DNA from: Petrotoga mobilis SJ95
GTDB taxonomy: Bacteria > Thermotogota > Thermotogae > Petrotogales > Petrotogaceae
Direction: 5' to 3'
DNA: 64,000 bases
Assembly: GCF_000018605.1 (NCBI RefSeq)
Contig: NC_010003.1
Span: forward strand, 1,154,501-1,218,500
The notes under the pieces were generated by a model, which did no database searches, was not told the origin of the DNA, and saw nothing but the letters and a program-made list of their open reading frames with translations. Shown in pieces: positions 63,837 through 64,000 of this stretch. Positions within the stretch are counted from its first letter, which is position 1. Each line of letters opens with the position of its first letter. Position numbers and translations under genes: made by a program.

Positions 63837-63998
63837 TCACTTTTCTTCAAACTCTATGTAACTTATCTTAGGATAAAATTTAACGGTAAGTTCATTGGTA
63901 TCGCTTTTTAAAGTATAAACTGCATCGTCAGAAGCGTCTGAATAAACTTCCCCGTTGAATATCATATGCCAAGGTTGCCAACCTGGAGTTGGTTTTAT
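63837..63998 (-). CDS. unrecognised protein, C-terminal 53 residues (cut by window edge)
   Basis: Open from the window edge to a TGA at 63839-63837, ten bases before the next start. It reads PTPGWQPWHMIFNGEVYSD and ends YIEFEEK; a beta-rich end with Trp/Asp that recalls a carbohydrate- or fibronectin-like module, but no family can be named. Probably the upstream member of the barrel operon. Confidence 0.55.
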   Translation of the reverse strand: MKPTPGWQPWHMIFNGEVYSDASDDAVYTLKSDTNELTVKFYPKISYIEFEEK

Positions 63999-64000
63999 CT

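Overview
The window is an AT-rich, densely packed bacterial chromosome segment. It carries the lysine 5,6-aminomutase genes kamB/C/D/E, Thermotoga-type sugar and peptide genes, M42 peptidases in triplicate, flavodiiron protein, split GlyQ/GlyS and outer-membrane barrels in a cell that also has the OpuC and MetNIQ transporters. Together these point to an anaerobic, fermentative, probably thermophilic member of the Thermotogota, most like Petrotoga. That assignment is inference from gene content. No rRNA, tRNA, prophage, insertion sequence or CRISPR array was recognised.

Layout. 1-5.7 kb: a lysine-fermentation operon (3' end of kamA, a MaoC-type hydratase, kamB, kamC, kamD, kamE), mostly with overlapping ends. 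5.8-16.9 kb: htpG, a secretin, a Memo-like protein, Asp23/Gls24, fatty-acid kinase FakA, glyQ-glyS, and a Cas4/RNase H-like nuclease. 17-20.4 kb: a split chromate transporter pair, a thymidylate-kinase-like gene and cardiolipin synthase. 20.4-23.4 kb: a tryptophan-type ABC transporter (trpXYZ-like) behind a near-consensus promoter, an unannotated 44-codon leader peptide with a Tyr/Phe/Trp run, and a terminator/antiterminator. 23.5-29.7 kb: an AddA/RecB-type helicase-nuclease, corA, an M20 peptidase and a CBS-ACT protein. 29.7-36.5 kb: glgA, galT, an M28-type peptidase and a GH31 glucosidase, ending at the relic of a group IIC intron. 36.5-38.8 kb: two SHOCT miniproteins divergent from ccdA and a thioredoxin-fold protein, with metal-sensor-like palindromes between. 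38.8-45.4 kb: alaX, an exported beta-propeller, and yajC-secD-secF. 45.6-50.6 kb: minC, three M42 peptidases, mgsA, then an HTH antitoxin-like gene with a SecB-like chaperone and no toxin. 50.9-57.1 kb: an OpuC-type osmoprotectant transporter and a SAM-riboswitch-controlled metQNI operon. 57.1-64 kb: flavodiiron protein, zwf-pgl, and two outer-membrane-barrel-like proteins, one with an N-terminal glycogen-binding-type domain.

The most notable items are: (1) the aromatic leader-peptide attenuator of the trpXYZ-like operon; (2) a 138-bp internally deleted group IIC intron, whose removal restores an in-frame stop of the GH31 gene and an intact terminator; (3) the toxin-less antitoxin/SecB-like chaperone pair; and (4) a G-rich, quadruplex-capable repeat in the 5' region of three genes (glgA, alaX, zwf), always in the sense orientation. 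Start codons were chosen by Shine-Dalgarno spacing, so several genes begin downstream of the longest possible frame. All functional names rest on motif recognition by eye; no database search was run.
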